64,000 nucleotides of DNA from Seriola aureovittata (Eukaryota; Chordata; Actinopteri; Carangiformes; Carangidae). Shown piece after piece: positions 11,427 to 23,995 of this stretch. A model generated the notes under the pieces. The model was not told the origin of the DNA, ran no database searches, and was given only the letters and a program-made list of their open reading frames with translations. Position numbers and translations under genes: made by a program. Position 1 is the first letter of the stretch. Each line of letters begins with the position of its first letter. The stretch is taken from NCBI RefSeq assembly GCF_021018895.1, contig NC_079364.1, forward strand, positions 30,604,201-30,668,200, read 5' to 3'.

Positions 11427-12309
11427 GAGTATTTCCCATGAAGAGCATTTTAACTGTCATGCTCTATCAAACCTGAGGCTCCTAAACATAGCCAGTGTAA
11501 TACAGTGACTTCATATCTAACTGAAAAGGAAATGGTCTTATGACCATCTGTCATTTTGTCAGTGCTTCATAATAATGTAATGTAAACAAAGTGGCAAGAT
11601 TATCTGCTAGTTAGAGCTTCCAGGTAGAATATTAATAGAGTTCACTTACTGTACATAGGAGACTTTCCAGAGTCAAGGCCCGAGGATACAATTTAAAAGG
11701 GCCCCAAAGGCCTTGACTGCATAGAGGCAGGACTGGCATTAATGCTCTGTTGAGGAGGGCTCTTGGTTTTAATCCAAGATCAGATATTTTAAAACTCTAC
11801 TCCACAGAACATCACAAAACCTATCAATATACGGTTCCTGATTTGACATGACCAACACTCCATAATAAAGCTGAGCCTTTTGCTAAGATAATAAACATTC
11901 CAGCAACAGATTTACATTCTGTAAAATTACCCTGAAACCAAATGAAACATTTGTATCAGTGGGGCCTTTGGGGGCCATGGTGCTCTGGGGCCCCTGAGCA
12001 CCAGAAAAACAAACACAAAGGCCTCTGTAAATCTGGACCTTATTCTTGTTATCACTCATGTTAAACAGCATTAGTAATATGACTTTTATAAATTTGCTTA
12101 AATTGCAGACTACACCAAAATTTTTATGCCAAAAAATATCAGATAAATCACTGGCAGCAGTGACAGTATAGGTGTGACCAGATTCCCACATGCTGTTTGG
12201 TTGTCCATGATGGTTATAGTAACCTGATTCTAATTACCAAACCCAACCTTATCATACTATAACAGAATAGTGGCAGCATGGGCCTCCAGCCTAAATAGGT
12301 CCATGGGAA

Positions 12310-12313
<4 letters not shown>
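11427..12313. other. Non-coding stretch
   Basis: No gene or recognisable repeat is visible between the family B element and the CA microsatellite. Confidence 0.55.

Positions 12314-12369
<56 letters not shown>
12314..12369. repeat. (CA)n microsatellite, about 28 units
   Basis: An uninterrupted CA tract of 56 bases. Minus-strand open frames through it are artefacts of the repeat. Confidence 0.98.
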
Positions 12370-12370
<1 letters not shown>

Positions 12371-14913
12371 TCATACCCTGCTTCTCTCTTTTTTTCACTC
12401 TCCAGTGTTTTAAATGTCATTGACCTGAGGGCAAAGCACATACCATCTCAAGTACCCATCAGTCTTCGACTAGGACACATACACACACCAACACACCAAT
12501 CAAGTCTCAGTAGGCTTCCTCACTCCCTTGCCCCTCCTCTTGCAGGGGGAAAACCATTCAGGTGGTACTTTCACTAGATAAAAGGTTAAAGGGATGGCTG
12601 ACATCAATCACACATGACATTCACACATCACACTTTCTCACTTACATCAGTCACCCTTCTTCACTGTCATGATTGGCAGACGTGGCAGTGTGATGTCAAG
12701 TAGACAGTCAGAGTGTCATGCTCAGGATGACAATGCAAGTGTTGGACTTCATTGGATTTCTTTATAGATGGATGCCACAGAACTGAATCATTTATCTGAG
12801 AGGAGAAAGACGTTGCATTCAACCACCTTACATTAGACTACAGGAGTTTTGGGCCAATTTATCCCTGATACGCCTCTCCCGATAATTGAACGAGAAACCT
12901 GGTTCTGGACCTTGGTTGGTACCAATATTGGGACCAGATTATCTGGTAATGTGAGGGGTTTACAGATCCAGTCTTTAACCTGCCGAACTGCGCACAGGCT
13001 CATGAGGGCTACCCCGATAATATCCAACTTGTTTGATATTTAGGAGTTAAAATCTGGATGATTACAATTATGTCAGTACTAGCCAATGAAAGAGACAAGT
13101 CTAGTGAATGAAGGGACTTTGGAAACAGCAAGAGTGGACCAACAACAAGCTACTGAGCAGGTACATTGTACAGCAGACATGGATGACAGGCCAGATAATA
13201 TGTGGCAAGAACACAACCACCTACAGTATATACCATGTCTTCCAAGACATATCATAACTGCACTGACAAAGGTTGGTAGGTAACAAACTCAGTGAACTTC
13301 CCACACTATGACACTATACAGTGCTGTAGGGTTGACCTGAAAGTCAGTATCCCCCTGTTTTTCCATTCACTTTTCATGAGTGTGAGCAAACATTAGAGCT
13401 GTGATGGTAGACTGGTGAGCAGATCAGTTTTCCTGTTTGGCATGATGACGTTTAAAGTCCCCAACAACACCTGTAGTCTCATTTAGCCACTTGTTAGCAA
13501 CCAGTCTTTTTTAAGAGACGTAAAAGTTTTAAGAAATCACAATTGGGGTACTTACTAACATATTTATGCCATACAGTAACATGTGGAAATGTTTTGATCT
13601 TGTGCTAACCACAGACAAACCAACCAAACCAAACCAAACTAACCGAAATCCCATACAAAAAAATAGTAAACATTCTAGCTCTTGAAACTAACATTAGCTA
13701 GCATACTATTGTTGACTGATATTATTGTCAGTTGACAGTTCAAATTTCACCTCCAATTCCCGCTGAAAAATAGACAAACCGCGTTGCCAGCATCTCTCCA
13801 ATCATTTCCTCATCCAGAGTCATTCAGACTTTTGCTTTTGTTTTTTTCTCGCTACAAAGTTTTGCTATCATTAGAGCAAGTTGTTGCTCCACAGTCTCCA
13901 TTGAGTTTATATTTAATTTCCCATGGGATCACATGATGTGGTGATAACTTGGAAGCATTCTTACCAGAGATCATCAGAGATGTTTTATGCCAATATTTAT
14001 ATTTATCACCCTTCAACATATACACACTCTAAAGAAAGATAATGCCACTTACACTAGGAAGTGATCCTGGACTAATTTAACGGTAAGCCTACTTAGAAAA
14101 TAGGCTATGAACTAACTGTAGCAACAGATGTTGTCATCGTATATAAACTTAGTAAACTATGACTTTCTATGTTTCAGCACTCCCACATGGCTTTAATTTT
14201 TTTAAACAGTCCTGCTGAGTAATAGGCTATAACACATCTGATGCTAAATTAAAGACACAGAAACATATTAGGCATAATCAATAGAAAACTTCACTTTTAG
14301 CCTTGTTGTTTTATGCACACAGACTTGGAAATGAATTGAATAAGCTACTTTAATGGATTTTAAGGCAGCGTGATGGGCATATTTCCTTCTCTTAAATGAT
14401 GTTACTGTTCATAATGATGGAGTGAGAATTTATCTTCAGATTTCTATCAACAGCTCTAAATATTTGCTTGTCTGGAGGCTGATGGACTTCAGTGATGAAC
14501 AAAGATTTTAAATCTGTCAGTGTGTGAAGTGTTGTGTGTGTGTGTGTGAGTCTCTTTGCCCCCCAAAATATGCCCATGTAGTCTGAGGTCAGTAAGAACT
14601 CAATCCAAACTGATTTTTGTATAAATTCATAAATAAACATCCTGTATAAGAAACAAACCCCCAACCTTATGATCTGAAATATTCGATCATATGTGCATAC
14701 ATGCATGTTATGTTACAGGGAACAAGCAATGTAGATATAAATGCGTTTGGTAATTTGAACCATGTCGAGTTGTCGTTGTTTATGCTGCATAATTAGCACA
14801 AACATAGATACATGCATATACATGTATATGTACACGGTCAGTTTTATCTGTAATGTTGGTCTTGTGCTGATTCTGTTTTAGAAGTTATACAATTTACAAG
14901 TTACCAAGATGTT
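12370..14913. other. Non-coding stretch with one segment open on both strands
   Basis: Between about 12,833 and 13,043 both strands are open for 64 codons, and the local sequence is richer in GC than its surroundings. The segment has no recognised protein motif and may be a decayed transposable element. A short TG tract lies at 14,533-14,548. The rest is featureless AT-rich sequence. Confidence 0.45.
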
Positions 14914-15292
14914 TTAAAGGGGCTATTTGCCGGTTTTCCCTGCCTCCGAATGTGTTTTTTTTGCTGGGAGCAGGTGTGGTGAGAGCTTCACCCATTGTTG
15001 TGTTTACAAGACAAGAGGTTATATAATGATTATAATCCCCTGAGCAGCGCAATGCCTTCAGGGCAGATTGGAGGCTACAGTGAGTTGCTATCAGAAAGTG
15101 ACGAGATGTGGCTAGTTGGTTAGCATAACTTCAGTTGAAGAGACGACATGATAGAGACAAGAGTTAACATTAACAACAGACAGCTGTTGGTGAGTAAAGG
15201 AATGAAGTTTGCCAATCTTATTCTAGACAAACAGCTGTTAATGGTAATGCCAGCTATGTAGCAGTAGCAAAACTTACAAATATCTCCTTTAA
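14914..15292 (+). mobile_element. MITE-like family C, copy 2
   Basis: This 379-bp copy starts TTAAAGGGGCTATTTGC and ends AACTTACAAATATCTCCTTTAA. The interior matches copy 1 (ACAAGAGGTTAT, TTCAGGGCAGATTGGAGG, CTACAGTGAGTTGCTATC, GACAAGAGTTAACATT, CAGCTGTTGGTGAG). It lies in the same orientation as the other two copies and is non-coding. Confidence 0.75.
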
Positions 15293-16003
15293 CCTTGCTT
15301 TAAACAGCAAATCAAGGACAGGGGCTGCAAATGAGCTAGTTTTAAATAAAGTAAAGTCAAATAAACAAGTCATACATTACAAATGATCAATATTGCTTCA
15401 TATTTTTGTTTGGAGGGGTACATTTCTATACCAAATTAAAATCATTGTTAGTACTATTAAATAAGTTAAATTACCTCCAAGTGAATATTTGTTTCAAAAA
15501 GTAATAAATGAATAAAAAAAATATTTATGCAAATACTGGAAAGCACTTTCAGCCATTTTGAGGTTTTGGGTAGGTTTGTCAGATTTTAGCATGCCTAGGT
15601 AAAATGTGTACGTTTATGGACAAGAAGTGTGGCAAACAGAAAATGTAAAATTCGAAATTAGTTTATAATGTATATTTAGTATGTTCACCTTACTACAAAA
15701 AACTTGAGTGTGAGTTTAGTTGTTTTTTTTTTAAACAAAAAAACACTGTATTTTACGTCCCATATTGTCACTGAGATAAATAAATTAAGTCATTTATGCT
15801 TATACATTTAATGGTGCAAATGTTTTCTACATGTGTTTTTCAGCCATTAATCAAAGTGTTGTGATGTTTACATGAGAAATGATTAAGCATCAAATGGATG
15901 TAGGCTATGTTATATCAGGCGGAAACAGGCCCAGAGCTGGTACAGAGAGGGGTTAATAGCCACGTCAAGTGCATAGGGAGTCGTAGGTTGGGAGCTTTGT
16001 GTG

Positions 16004-16007
<4 letters not shown>
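15293..16007. other. AT-rich non-coding stretch
   Basis: Nothing is recognisable apart from short A/T runs (15,516-15,526, 15,721-15,745). Confidence 0.55.

Positions 16008-16045
<38 letters not shown>
16008..16045. repeat. (TG)n microsatellite, 19 units
   Basis: A perfect TG tract. It creates the polyhistidine/threonine-like stretch in the long minus-strand frame at 15,910-16,344, which is therefore not credible as a gene. Confidence 0.97.
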
Positions 16046-16046
<1 letters not shown>

Positions 16047-16690
16047 ACTCATAAGGTGACATGAGTAGTAGCAAGTACGATGTACAGTAGGGCTTTGCAG
16101 CAAAGAGGAGAGGAGGAGAGAGGAGAGGAAGCCAGCATGCTGCTGCTCTGTTGGAAATGATATCATAGCAGGGGTTAAACAGCCACCGTTTACCTTGATT
16201 TATAACTCCCCCCAACCCCCACCACCACTTTGCCTCTTTTCCTCCTCCTCTTACTACTCTCCATGTTCCCCATACAGAGGGGTGAGGCCTGACTGCTAGG
16301 GAGGGGAAAGAGAAAAAAAAGAAAGGATGGGCATCATGGAGCAAAAGAATAGAAATGAATTACAGCATGAAAAATAAAGCAAAATATTGAAGATGAAAGA
16401 GTGATTCTAAATTTGACAATTTCAGGTTTGTGTTCACACTGGAAAAGTGAAAAAAAGTATTTATACTTAATACAGTCAATTTTGGAGTGTGCTGTTAATG
16501 GACACTGTTCTCCCACAGTCCAGTACAATACAAGAAATGGAGAAGCTGCTCGCAGCCGTGAAAGTTAAAGCAAATCATGAGTGGAGGTTACACAGCTTCA
16601 GAAAAACTTTTGGAAACTAAGTATTAAAGAAGTATTAAATCTGAGCATGGGCATAGATTTGCATATGGACAGTAGGGACATGTTCCCACT

Positions 16691-16728
16691 AATATTTTGG
16701 GACGACAGAATTGTCGTCCCAAAATATT
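16691..16728. repeat. Perfect 17-bp inverted repeat with 4-base loop
   Basis: The arms AATATTTTGGGACGACA (16,691-16,707) and TGTCGTCCCAAAATATT (16,712-16,728) are exact reverse complements around a GAAT loop. Transcripts or single strands could fold into a strong hairpin. The flanking ATGTTCCCACT resembles part of a dispersed fish repeat, so this may be a rearranged repeat end and not a functional hairpin. Confidence 0.95.
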
Positions 16729-17714
16729 CATAGTCATATAAGATAATTCCAGAGGCTATGTCTCCAAGACGACCAATTTAGGCATGCTAGCATTTGATTG
16801 GGACTATCTGGAGGCTCACATCATGTACAAATATTGCACTTACTGCCAAACACAGAGGAGGCAAGAGTGGATAAGTTATAGCGGGAAGTTACCAGTGCTG
16901 TCAGTCCAGACCTCAAGCATGGGTGAAAATGTGGTATTTCAGATGACTCCCTTTCCTCTATTACCTGATCACACAAGTACATACAACTTAATTTTGTCCA
17001 TGCCAACATGTACTTTGTAGATGTCATGCCACAAAAAAGAGACATTAGGAGTTTTTTCACCACCCAGAGCTTAAGTAAGTTAGTGATTTAAAATGAAAAC
17101 TTGCGATCTACCTAACGTCAACGTCACCAGGCTTACATTATTAGATTTGTTAATACTGATGCTTCACTGATTAGCAGCATTGTACTGTTGTAGCGAGTCA
17201 AGGTGGAGCTAACTTTAAATGTGAAATCAAGGGGAAAAGGGGAACCCCAACATTGGTAAAACTACTGAATATAAAAATGTTATTGTTTAATGAAAAATTA
17301 TTGCTTGTTTTTTCCCTCTCTTCCGTTGACAAGTAATTTCCTAAAGTTTACTTCATTTTAGTCTTTGATTTGTTACTGTGTATACTTTTTGTTTAAATGT
17401 ATATACAGATCTTATATGTTAATAAACCATTAAAAAGTCCTCTTTGTTTTGGAGGGGTGGCAGGGTTGTTGTGTCCTTACCAATGCTGAGACCAAACCTA
17501 CGCCCTTGCATCTTAAGAATGTCGTTTTCTTTGTGAAGTTAAATTGACAGTGAAATTCCAAAGTCCCAGTTTGATTGATGTGGGACGCTCTAGCATGTTG
17601 GGGGGTTTTGCATACACACTGCTAAACCAGTGATGATAATGATGTTTGTAGTACACACTGTGTAGTATTAGTATGTAGTATGGATTCGTGACAAGTTGTA
17701 AGAGCCTACAACCA
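16729..17714. other. Non-coding stretch
   Basis: No gene, repeat family or RNA gene was recognised. Confidence 0.5.
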
Positions 17715-17850
17715 TGCTAGGCTCTGCGGGGTTAATCGCAGGGGTTACTTAAGCTAAATGCTAACATCGCATGCTAACATAGTGTCAATGATGATGTAAC
17801 CTGCCAGTGTTTAGCAGTGATATTGTTTACGACATTTACCATCTGAGTGA
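17715..17850. repeat. Dispersed repeat fragment with GCTAAC/ATGCTAA motifs
   Basis: ATGCTAACATCGCATGCTAA is followed by TGTTTAGCAGTGATA, TTGTTTAC and CATTTACCATCT. This is the upstream part of a dispersed fish repeat whose downstream part is recognisable at 19,865-20,225. The two pieces are separated by about 2 kb and may be independent insertions. Confidence 0.5.
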
Positions 17851-18617
17851 ATCTTGAGTGTATGTGTGTGTGAGGGTAGAGAAGAGAGGAGGTCTCACTG
17901 AGCTCTGACTGAAGCTCAAGCCTAAATTCTGTCTACCATAAAACACATTCCATTACTTTTTGACACACACACTCACACATAGAGAGAGACTCACATACAT
18001 TCAGTCACACACCCTCCCTTCACAGCAGTGGCAGCACTTCACAAAGGAACCATTGAAGGGGCTCCTTCAGTTTAAAAGTTGAAGAGTATGTCTAATTTTG
18101 GTCAGAGTTCATTAGGCAACACAAAAGTGGGAGCTTGCAGAGAACATGAGGACAGTGGCAGAGGCAAGTGCTTCATGCCAAGACTGATAAGAGCAGACAG
18201 AAACTACAAAGGCGCCTCTCCTTCAGAAGAAGGAAAGGATGAACAAGGAAGCGAGGGAGGAGAGAAGCGCGACAGAGAAAAGAAACCAAACAGCAAGCAG
18301 AAGTCCTGGTCCAGAATGGTGTATGATTTTAATACATGCATGTCAGTGATTGTTAATGTGAGTCAGTGAGCCTGCAACACACCAATATTCAACTTTAATA
18401 TTCAGCTGTGAGGGGAAAAAAAGAGCAGCGCAAACATAATGGGAAGCAAATGAAAATGAAATACTTTAAGCATGACTACTATATTGAGGGTATTAAAGTG
18501 TCATCATGTCTAAGTGAAAGCCACATCAGAAACAGGACACGACTTTATGTCAATTGCAAATCCACACTCACAAGTTAAATTCCATCCCCTCATTATGAGG
18601 AAGAAATGAAGAGCTTA

Positions 18618-18626
<9 letters not shown>
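17851..18626. other. Non-coding stretch
   Basis: It contains imperfect CA-rich sequence at about 17,960-18,010. The 96-codon plus frame at 18,079-18,369 is hydrophilic, with no recognisable domain and no clear splice or conservation signal. It is not annotated as a gene. Confidence 0.5.

Positions 18627-18675
<49 letters not shown>
18627..18675. repeat. (AT)n microsatellite, about 24 units
   Basis: A near-perfect AT tract preceded by an A run. It is prone to length change. Confidence 0.97.
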
Positions 18676-18679
<4 letters not shown>

Positions 18680-18839
18680 AACTGTATATATACTGTATAT
18701 ATTAAAGCAACAACAGTGAAGTAGAAAACTGCTTTCAGTACACAGCCTCAGATTCAGCAACATTGTTGGGGGAAAGAGTGTGAAGATGAATGTGGACAGT
18801 GATCTGCCCATGAGATCTGTGTTTTTGCTGTAACTGGGA

Positions 18840-19230
18840 TGCAGTGCTGCTGCTTTAGTGCAAGGCCCTGAGCTGTAAATGGATATTGGAGATTAGATCT
18901 TTCATCTGGAGAGAGCCATGTCATTTTCCTATTTTTCTGTCTTATTGATTCTGTCCGCTCTCAGCTCCACATGAACAAACCCTTTCAGACTGGGAAAGGC
19001 CAATCCAGAGCTGTTCATATTCCCTACTTATAGATCTGGCTATATTATAAGAGATGTTACAGCAGATGGGGATAAGATTTTCTAGATAAATGTGTAGATG
19101 TGTTGAGCGATAGATGCATTACCACAGCCAGGGTTTCATGCTAATGCATGACTCATATATTACCAGCTATTCTGCATTGCATGTATCAAGAGTGAATGAA
19201 TGAACTACTTTGCAGCAGCCAGTAGTTGTT
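18840..19230. promoter_or_regulatory. Candidate conserved non-coding block
   Basis: About 390 bases are free of simple repeats and repeat-family landmarks. Motifs include a TAGATCT pair, ATGCTAATGCATGACTCAT (octamer/AP-1-like cores) and GATAAGATTTTCTAGATAAA. The texture resembles vertebrate regulatory elements. There is no protein-coding signal. This is inference from sequence texture only. Confidence 0.3.
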
Positions 19231-19864
19231 AGCTATATGTAATGGATGAGTTTAAATGCAGTCTTACTGCATTGATTTCTCTCTGTCTCTTAAACACACA
19301 CCAGCATCTCCATCACTATAGCACTTTTGCATCACTGCATTAGTCAGATAGTGTGAGGTAATTGTTTAAGGCAAATGCTGGTTCCATGTTAAAGTTTGTA
19401 ATAACAAGTGGCAATAACAATGACAAAATATGCTAGCTGATAAGTCCATCCACTGTTGTCTGATGTGGCGCAACTATCAGCGTGACAATGAAACACAAAT
19501 ATAAAATCAATCATGAGTATTTTCTGATCTGGCATCAGCTGTGGTTAAAGTTTGATAGGGTTTAGGTAAGAAATGGGGAGAGATCATGGTTTAGATTTAG
19601 ACAAGACTATGAGTCTACAGCCATGTTAGTGGCATTGAGGTTGTAATGTTTGTCTTTTAGGTAAAGAAATCAATTTTGGCTCCATTCTGAGTAAAAACTT
19701 TCAGAAAAACTCAAACACATCAAACCATTGTGATATTGGACGTGAACATTAACTGAAGCTCCTGACCTGTATCTGTATGATTTTATGCATTGCACTGCTG
19801 CCACCTAATAGGCTGCTTAAATATTTGCATGAACAGTTTTGTGCAAGAGTTCCCAATAAGGTGC

Positions 19865-20225
19865 TTAGTGAGTGTGTTTTGATGGTACTAGATGAAAAGT
19901 TAAGTGATAACCAAACTTTAGAAAGACTTTAGAAAGATTGAGGAGTGTCAAAGGGATTAGAATTCATCATCTGGGAACCATGGATGTCTGACAAAATTAT
20001 GTGCTTTTCTACTTGTAGATATAAAGATAATCCACTGGATAAGTGAACATTTCAACCTGTTGGTGTCACTACATAGACAAGTCATTAGGATTCAGCCACC
20101 ATGGATATCTGCAACAAATCTTCTAGCCATCCATTCAATACTTGTGATATTTCAATCTGGAGCAAAGTGGTGGTGGACTGACTGACCAACATCATCATCC
20201 CTAGAACCACGCTGCTACCATGGCT
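19865..20225. repeat. Dispersed teleost-type repeat, downstream part
   Basis: Landmarks in order are GATGAAAAGTTAAGTGATAA, ATCATCTGGGAACCATGG, ATGTCTGACAAAAT, CAACAAATCTTCTAGCCATC and CCCTAGAACCACGCTGCTA. I recognise this order from a repeat dispersed through percomorph genomes. A duplicated ATGGAT-type block inside suggests the internal duplication typical of that family. It is non-coding. Confidence 0.6.
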
Positions 20226-20999
20226 ACAAAATACAAAGGGTAACTACACCCAAAGGATAATCACATTTAATGGAGTGATGGATGTAATTCTATTTATTAC
20301 TCATCACAGATACAAGGGGGCAATATGTCAACAGTATTTACCTAAAAAAAAATCTGCCCTCGCCTCCATTGTTGAGCGATTTAGATATGACTAATAAAGT
20401 GAAATGAAATTGCAATTCGGTCTGATTCAAGCCAGCATCACTCATGTCTCCAAACACCCTGCATCATCACATGCTATATGTTTGCCCCTCCGCTCAAAAG
20501 GCAGTATCAAGGGTCAAAGACACAGGCTTTGTATGGATCATGTCCCAAACAATATCACATTACTATGCAGCTTTTTAAGAGACGAAAGTTATAACCTGAA
20601 GAGAGACATGAGGTTTCTTGTCAACAAAATGTAAACACAGGTCATTATAGGCATTTGAGCAAACCACCAATGGTCTTTTTTCTGGTCTTTTTGGTCATTA
20701 TAACATGGAGCCAGTAGGGTGGTGGCCATGTTTGACCCACTTCCATGTCACTCGGCCCCTGGACTGAAGCTCCACCACACTGCAGGTACAAAGACCAACA
20801 CAGCTTCAGACTAATTCCTTTAGCTAGCGAGGTCCATCTCATAATGACTGTCCTCAGCATTAGCGTCAGCCACCCACCCACCCTGTGCCCCCACCGTAGC
20901 CTTAACCTAGCTTTTGGAACTAATGAAAACAAATGGCTTTTCTATGGACAGACAAACCTATTTCAGACATTCATCATCAGCCTCATAGATTTCTAAAAT
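20226..20999. other. Non-coding stretch
   Basis: Overlapping frames of 76-95 codons on both strands at 20,404-20,996 have no recognisable domains. Nothing else is seen. Confidence 0.5.
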
Positions 21000-21335
21000 C
21001 CCATCAAGTCTGTCCCTAGCCTACATCTCACTTTGTCTCCGGCTTTCTCTCTCTCCATCCGTCTGGCTCTCTCCCCGCTAAATCCCACTCGTAGACTGCA
21101 ATCACAAACTTTGTAAGTTTTCAGCATCATTTTTACGAGCCCCATGTAGAATAACCCACCTGACAGTTATTCACTCACCAGCTCACCATCGACAGAAACA
21201 AGTGGACAGAGCGGTGTTATCTGGAGATGGCAGAATGAATGGAAACTTGCTGCTAATTTCTCTGAGAGGTGCACGGCACAGCTCTGAGCTTCAACAAAAC
21301 AAACCTTCACATTTTCCACAGCAAATAAACAAAAA
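21000..21335. promoter_or_regulatory. Candidate conserved non-coding block
   Basis: Repeat-free, balanced sequence with CTGCTAATTTCTCTGAGAGG and TTTTTACGAGCCCCATGTAG. There is no coding signal. The candidate rests on texture only. Confidence 0.22.
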
Positions 21336-21342
21336 TGTGATT

Positions 21343-21720
21343 AGATAAGATCGGACTTTAATGATCCCTGTGAGGAAATTGGGTTGTTGCAGCAGCCCAG
21401 AGAAGAATATACTGTAGATAAGAAGGGGAAAGATATAGATTATTTGAAGAAAATACAACAAATATTAAGTAATAACAATACAGGAACATAGTGACAATAA
21501 TGCTACAGATAAATATGTGAAGACAAAGCATCTTCAGTGATACAGAGATATAATGCAGGTCATGTGCATGACAGAAGATCAGACTGTGCATGTCAGAAGG
21601 AGGTGCAGAGTAGTGCTGAGCGCAGCAGGTTAAGTTTGGATAGAAGCATTTTTTTAGTCTGAAATCAGCCCGTGAATTGTTGCTAGAAGTGTTTACAATA
21701 TTTGTATTGTAAAAAATAGG
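21343..21720 (-). repeat. Tail of a non-LTR-type fish repeat, copy 1
   Basis: The left edge GATAAGATCGGACTTTAATG followed by ATCCCTGTGAGGAAATTG matches the (GATAA)-ended tail that also occurs at 26,892-27,200. On the minus strand the element would end in the AT-rich tail at 21,343. The 129-codon minus frame through it lacks any domain and is a chance opening in this AT-rich repeat. Confidence 0.6.
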
Positions 21721-23995
21721 TAGGAAAATGTACAGTGTCAGAGCCAAAAGGTTGCACTAACCTGTGCATGGTTAAAGTCCTTTTGCTATTCCATTTCTTA
21801 GGATTCATGAATTGCTGGGAACAGATACTATCTCTGTTAATATTCATGAGAAGTGGCTTCATTGTTGGCCTCTCCAAAATCTCTCAACTCTCTCAGTGAA
21901 ACAAAAGAGACAAAACATAAAAAGATTGGCACCCTAATAACATTTTCTGAACAGTAAAATCCTTCCTCATGATATAAACCACTAAGCAGTGTTGTGGCGT
22001 CTGATAAGATTTCAAACTCTGCAACTATTACTATTACTGGACTTCCTGGATTGAATTTAATTTTCTGAAACAACAACACACCCCCAATAGCTGCCCACTC
22101 AGGTGTGACACAAGACCTTTTCACCTTTTAAATATTTCATACACAGGTACATGCAGGCCTCACTTTCTTGCAGTGGGTATAATATTAAAAAAATAGAAGT
22201 TAGACTTCATAAAATGATAATATGCAGATTTCTTTAAAGGGGCATCCCACTAATTTAAGTACATTGCTGCATGGGTTATTAGTTGTTGTTATAGGACATT
22301 TACAACCATGCATACTACATCTGAGATCATTAAAACATTCAACCTCTAAACCCATGTGTATATTATATTATATGTGTCAGCTGAGATGTTTGACCTGATG
22401 GCAGACATAACCAACATATTGTATGGGTTTTCAAAACAGAAGACATCAGAACCAGAACTGGCCGCAAAGGAGCTGTAAATCAAATAACAGACACAAAACT
22501 GCTTAAAGGATTTCTCTAGTTATCCTTTTGTTATGTCATTTTAGAATAACAAACATTTCAAAAAGTTGTAGTGGACATACACAACAAAAAAGACATTGAA
22601 ACGTCTAATTTTTCTAATTGACTTTATGTAAATATGAGCATTTTGTTCAATTCAGTTTTTTAACTTGAGGTCTTTCAGGTGTATGGGCGGGACCTCGACA
22701 CCATGGCTCCACCCCCCCATCACAACTGCTCAGACCAGGCTCCCAATGATGTTATCATCATCAACACAATATGTCAGCACCCGTGTCTGGGAAACTTTGG
22801 CTTAATTTTCGTACAGTGGGAGGAAGTGGAGACACATCATCCATCTTTATACATATTCACTGGTGTGAACGTACGTATAGCAAGTGTAGGTATGAAAGAG
22901 AGACACTGAGACACAATGTGCAATGACTTTCCCTGTGACAAAACAATCAATGCAACTTAATATCTTAAGTTTTTTTTCTATTCACAAAATCAGCAGAATA
23001 ACTTATGTATATAACTTATGTATTGAACAAAGATATACAGTGTAATTAAAAACATAACAAGTTTCTCTTATGGGTGGAAATTAGTGGATTCAGGTTGGAA
23101 AAGCTTTAGTTGGAATTGTTAAAATGGATATTTGTTGTTTCTTTAGCATGCTTACCTTTTTATTTGTCACTATATCAAAGCTGGGACCCCCACTCCCCAC
23201 CCCCACCTCTGCTTGGCTGAACGAGTGGCATACAGAGGGACACTCACTGTAACAGCAGGGTTGACTGATGGGCAATGATGATGTCATCAACGAGTGCCAA
23301 TCCGGATCAGGTTGGTGGATCAGTGCCAGGCTGCGGGTGGCCGTGGCAACCAGATGCCAAGGCAGCAATGCCACTCAGCCAATCAATGAGGGGAGGCACA
23401 ATGATGGAGCATGGCAGATGTACTCTGGAGGGAGCTGTGGAGCTAACATGTTACCATCTTAAATATTGTTTGTGTCATATCATTCATCTAATATCTGTGT
23501 ATTTAAAGAAAATTCATCTTAATATGTTCACACTGTTAGATTGAATCAATCCGTCATGATCAGTGTATTTCAGGATTTAATTTGTCAATGTTACAAATTA
23601 TTTTTTGGTAGCTTTGACCTGTTTTTATATCCCATGGTGTACATTATGTAGGCAGTAAAAGTGACAATAATAGGCTCCATGTACATTTTACAATGTGTGG
23701 ATTGACATGCTTTAGGTTTTACATCTGTAGTTCTGTTAATGTTAGATAATAAATTCTTAATATAAGTGAACCAAGACGAGAAAACATGAAGTCATATGAA
23801 CTGGACCCACACCAGGAAATCAAATTCATGCAGCACATTACTGAACCTTATTTGTTAATTTCTTGTGTCTGGTGTGTCTGGTGTGTCTGGTGGTCATGAC
23901 TACGAGCACACACACCTCTGTTTTAACCCTTATCCACTTTCTTGTTGACACATCTACTGTAAGTGTTGTGGTAACAAAATTATCTTGCCTAAATA
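21721..23995. other. Non-coding stretch
   Basis: A TTAAAGGGGCATCCCACT start near 22,236 resembles the termini of the MITE-like families, but no matching right end was found. A 9-bp unit (TGTCTGGTG) is repeated three times near 23,866-23,892. No gene is recognised. Confidence 0.45.

Noticed and set aside
15910..16344. 144-codon minus frame
   Set aside because: It spans a TG microsatellite; the flanking residues have no domain and no exon signals are apparent.
21358..21747. 129-codon minus frame with hydrophobic segments as a membrane protein
   Set aside because: It lies antisense to, and inside, a dispersed non-LTR-type tail, and its hydrophobicity comes from AT-rich codons.
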